DNA of 21,412 nucleotides from CAWHOW01 sp050013795 (GTDB lineage: Bacteria > Bacteroidota > Bacteroidia > Bacteroidales > CG2-30-32-10), in NCBI GenBank assembly GCA_050013795.1, contig JBEKEO010000031.1, positions 1 to 21,412 of the forward strand. Direction: 5' to 3'. Position 1 is the stretch's first letter; every line of letters starts with the position of its first letter. The translations under genes and the position numbers were made by a program. The notes beneath the pieces were generated by a model. It saw only the letters and a list, made by a program, of their open reading frames with translations. It did not search any database and was not told the origin of the DNA. Shown piece after piece: positions 20,336 to 21,412 of this stretch.

Positions 20336-21412
20336 ATGAAAAAATTTCACTTGTTTTCACTGATCATATTTCTTGTATCTAATGCCGGAAGATTGAGCGC
20401 CCAGAATAAAACTACTTTGCCAAATAACGGGCTTACTCATAGCATGAGCACAAGTGAGCAATTTGAAATGCGTAATTCCGGTAACAATTTCCGAATAACC
20501 AGTCCGCCTGCTGCCCCTGTTCGTAACATTGCCGAATTCGAACCGGCAGAAGCTGTCATTATTGCATATGTTGGCGGATTCGGAATCCCGGGAACAGTAA
20601 TTAAGGACTTATCCAATACGGGAAAGGTAATAATAATAGCAGCCACTTCCGACCAAAGTACGGTTACCAGTTTGCTCAGTTCATATGGTGCGAATACCGC
20701 TAATTGCAGTTTTCTTACCGCAACCATTGACTCATGGTGGACAAGGGATTATTCAGGCTGGTTCATTGCCGACAGCAGCAATAAAGTTCAGGTTGTTGAT
20801 TTCACCTACAACAGACCAAGGCCGAATGATGATTCCCTTACCAAATATGAAGCAACTCTGCTTGGTATTACCTATTACGGAATGAACCTGGTAACTACAG
20901 GCGGAAATTATATGTGCGATGGGTATAATGATGCTGTTTCAACTGTTCTTGTAGAACAGGATAATACAACGCTGGATTCAACGCAAATCAGACTATTCGC
21001 TTCTGAATATCTGGGCATAAATAATTATATGATACGTCCTGATCCGCTTGGTCAATATATTGAACACATTGACTGTTGGGGAAAATACCTGGCACCCGAT
21101 AAGATATTAATTGATTCCGTTCCTTCAGGCGACCCGCAATACAGTGTTTATGAGGCTTGCGCAGCATATTTCGCCAGCACCAATTGTCCTTACGGATATA
21201 AATACAAAGTCTACAGACCTTTGATAGCAGGCAGTTCAACAAGTGCCGCTACCGAACCTTATTCAAATACATTTATATTTAATAACAGGGTTTTTGTTCC
21301 TATTAATGGCGGGACTACCAGCACCAACGATACTGCAGCATTAAAGCTCTACAGAAAAGCAATGCCGGGTTATACAGTAAAGGCGTATACAGCCAGCGGA
21401 AGCCAGGCATGG
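20336..21412 (+). CDS. Secreted peptidylarginine deiminase (PPAD-like), 3' end outside the window
   Basis: The frame from ATG 20336 is open to the last base (359 codons) with no stop, so the gene is cut by the window. The signal peptide is about 1-23 (MKKFHLFSLIIFLVSNAGRLSAQ-like, ending SAQ). The rest is a PAD_porph-type guanidino-group deiminase: SWWTRDYSGWF (133-143), TTGGNYMCDG (187-196), EHIDCWGKYL (243-252), and EPYSNTFIFNNRVFVP (307-322). Compared with P. gingivalis PPAD as I recall it, W135, D138, R160, R162, Y241, H244 and D246 all match at a constant offset of eight. N311 fits the catalytic Asn, and the catalytic Cys would fall around residue 365, just past the window. PPAD converts peptide C-terminal arginine to citrulline outside the cell. 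Agmatine deiminase is the alternative, but the signal peptide and both arginines favour PPAD-like activity. A T9SS tail probably lies beyond the edge. Confidence 0.85.
   Translation, partial: MKKFHLFSLIIFLVSNAGRLSAQNKTTLPNNGLTHSMSTSEQFEMRNSGNNFRITSPPAAPVRNIAEFEPAEAVIIAYVGGFGIPGTVIKDLSNTGKVIIIAATSDQSTVTSLLSSYGANTANCSFLTATIDSWWTRDYSGWFIADSSNKVQVVDFTYNRPRPNDDSLTKYEATLLGITYYGMNLVTTGGNYMCDGYNDAVSTVLVEQDNTTLDSTQIRLFASEYLGINNYMIRPDPLGQYIEHIDCWGKYLAPDKILIDSVPSGDPQYSVYEACAAYFASTNCPYGYKYKVYRPLIAGSSTSAATEPYSNTFIFNNRVFVPINGGTTSTNDTAALKLYRKAMPGYTVKAYTASGSQAW

Noticed and set aside
20437..20727. Minus-strand 96-codon frame at the right end
   Set aside because: Antisense to the deiminase frame, which has a signal peptide and conserved catalytic motifs.

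Overview
The window looks like a chromosomal segment of an AT-rich member of the Bacteroidota. Four lines of evidence point there. Several secreted proteins end in type A type-IX-secretion (T9SS) sorting domains. Many starts are preceded by TAnnTTTG, the Bacteroidota -7 box, rather than a Shine-Dalgarno sequence. UvrA, DnaK and the barrel/TSP3/SPOR-type envelope protein have the character of that phylum. A dispersed TGTCA...TGACA palindromic repeat also resembles one I recall from flavobacterial genomes. I see no rRNA, tRNA, CRISPR array, integrase or transposase.

Layout, left to right. (1) Plus strand, 1-6497: the tail of an unidentified gene overlapping uvrA (nucleotide excision repair), a LOG-family nucleotide hydrolase, an envelope protein (barrel, thrombospondin type 3, SPOR-like), a terminator, then a probable two-gene unit of a retropepsin-like protein and a small zinc-finger protein. 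A strong 17-bp hairpin closes this block against the converging ssb gene. (2) Minus strand, 6570-15784: a short SSB without an acidic tail; a zinc-ribbon membrane protein; two tandem paralogous secreted seven-bladed YVTN propellers with Ig-like modules and T9SS tails; a long 21-bp-period array of palindromes (about 11727-12310); a secreted SecDF-P1-like protein; a small membrane protein; and dnaK. (3) 15785-16123: a cloverleaf-forming dispersed repeat. (4) A lipoprotein gene on minus, then, read divergently on plus, panB (pantothenate synthesis) coupled to an RluA-type pseudouridine synthase. (5) Two secreted enzymes at the right end: an alpha/beta hydrolase with a T9SS tail, and a peptidylarginine deiminase (PPAD-like) that runs off the window a few residues before its expected catalytic cysteine.

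The most unusual item is the 21-bp array. It holds about 28 consecutive units in strict 21-bp phase, most centred on a short inverted repeat. The arm sequence changes in blocks (TCGGG/CCCGA, then GAGT/ACTC, then AGGT/ACCT) while arm-to-arm complementarity is largely kept. Because 21 is a multiple of three, several frames on both strands stay open, so the apparent heptad-repeat proteins are probably by-products of a nucleic-acid-level structure. The array is flanked on both sides by copies of an AGTTnTAAACTAT motif that also occurs after the small membrane-protein gene. The second notable item is the PPAD-like enzyme, which keeps both arginines that in Porphyromonas gingivalis PPAD (as I recall it) give specificity for C-terminal arginine. 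Housekeeping genes are interleaved with surface and secreted proteins; apart from short same-strand pairs (5678/6129, 17269/18088, possibly dnaK/13124 and the YVTN group) I see no single pathway linking them.
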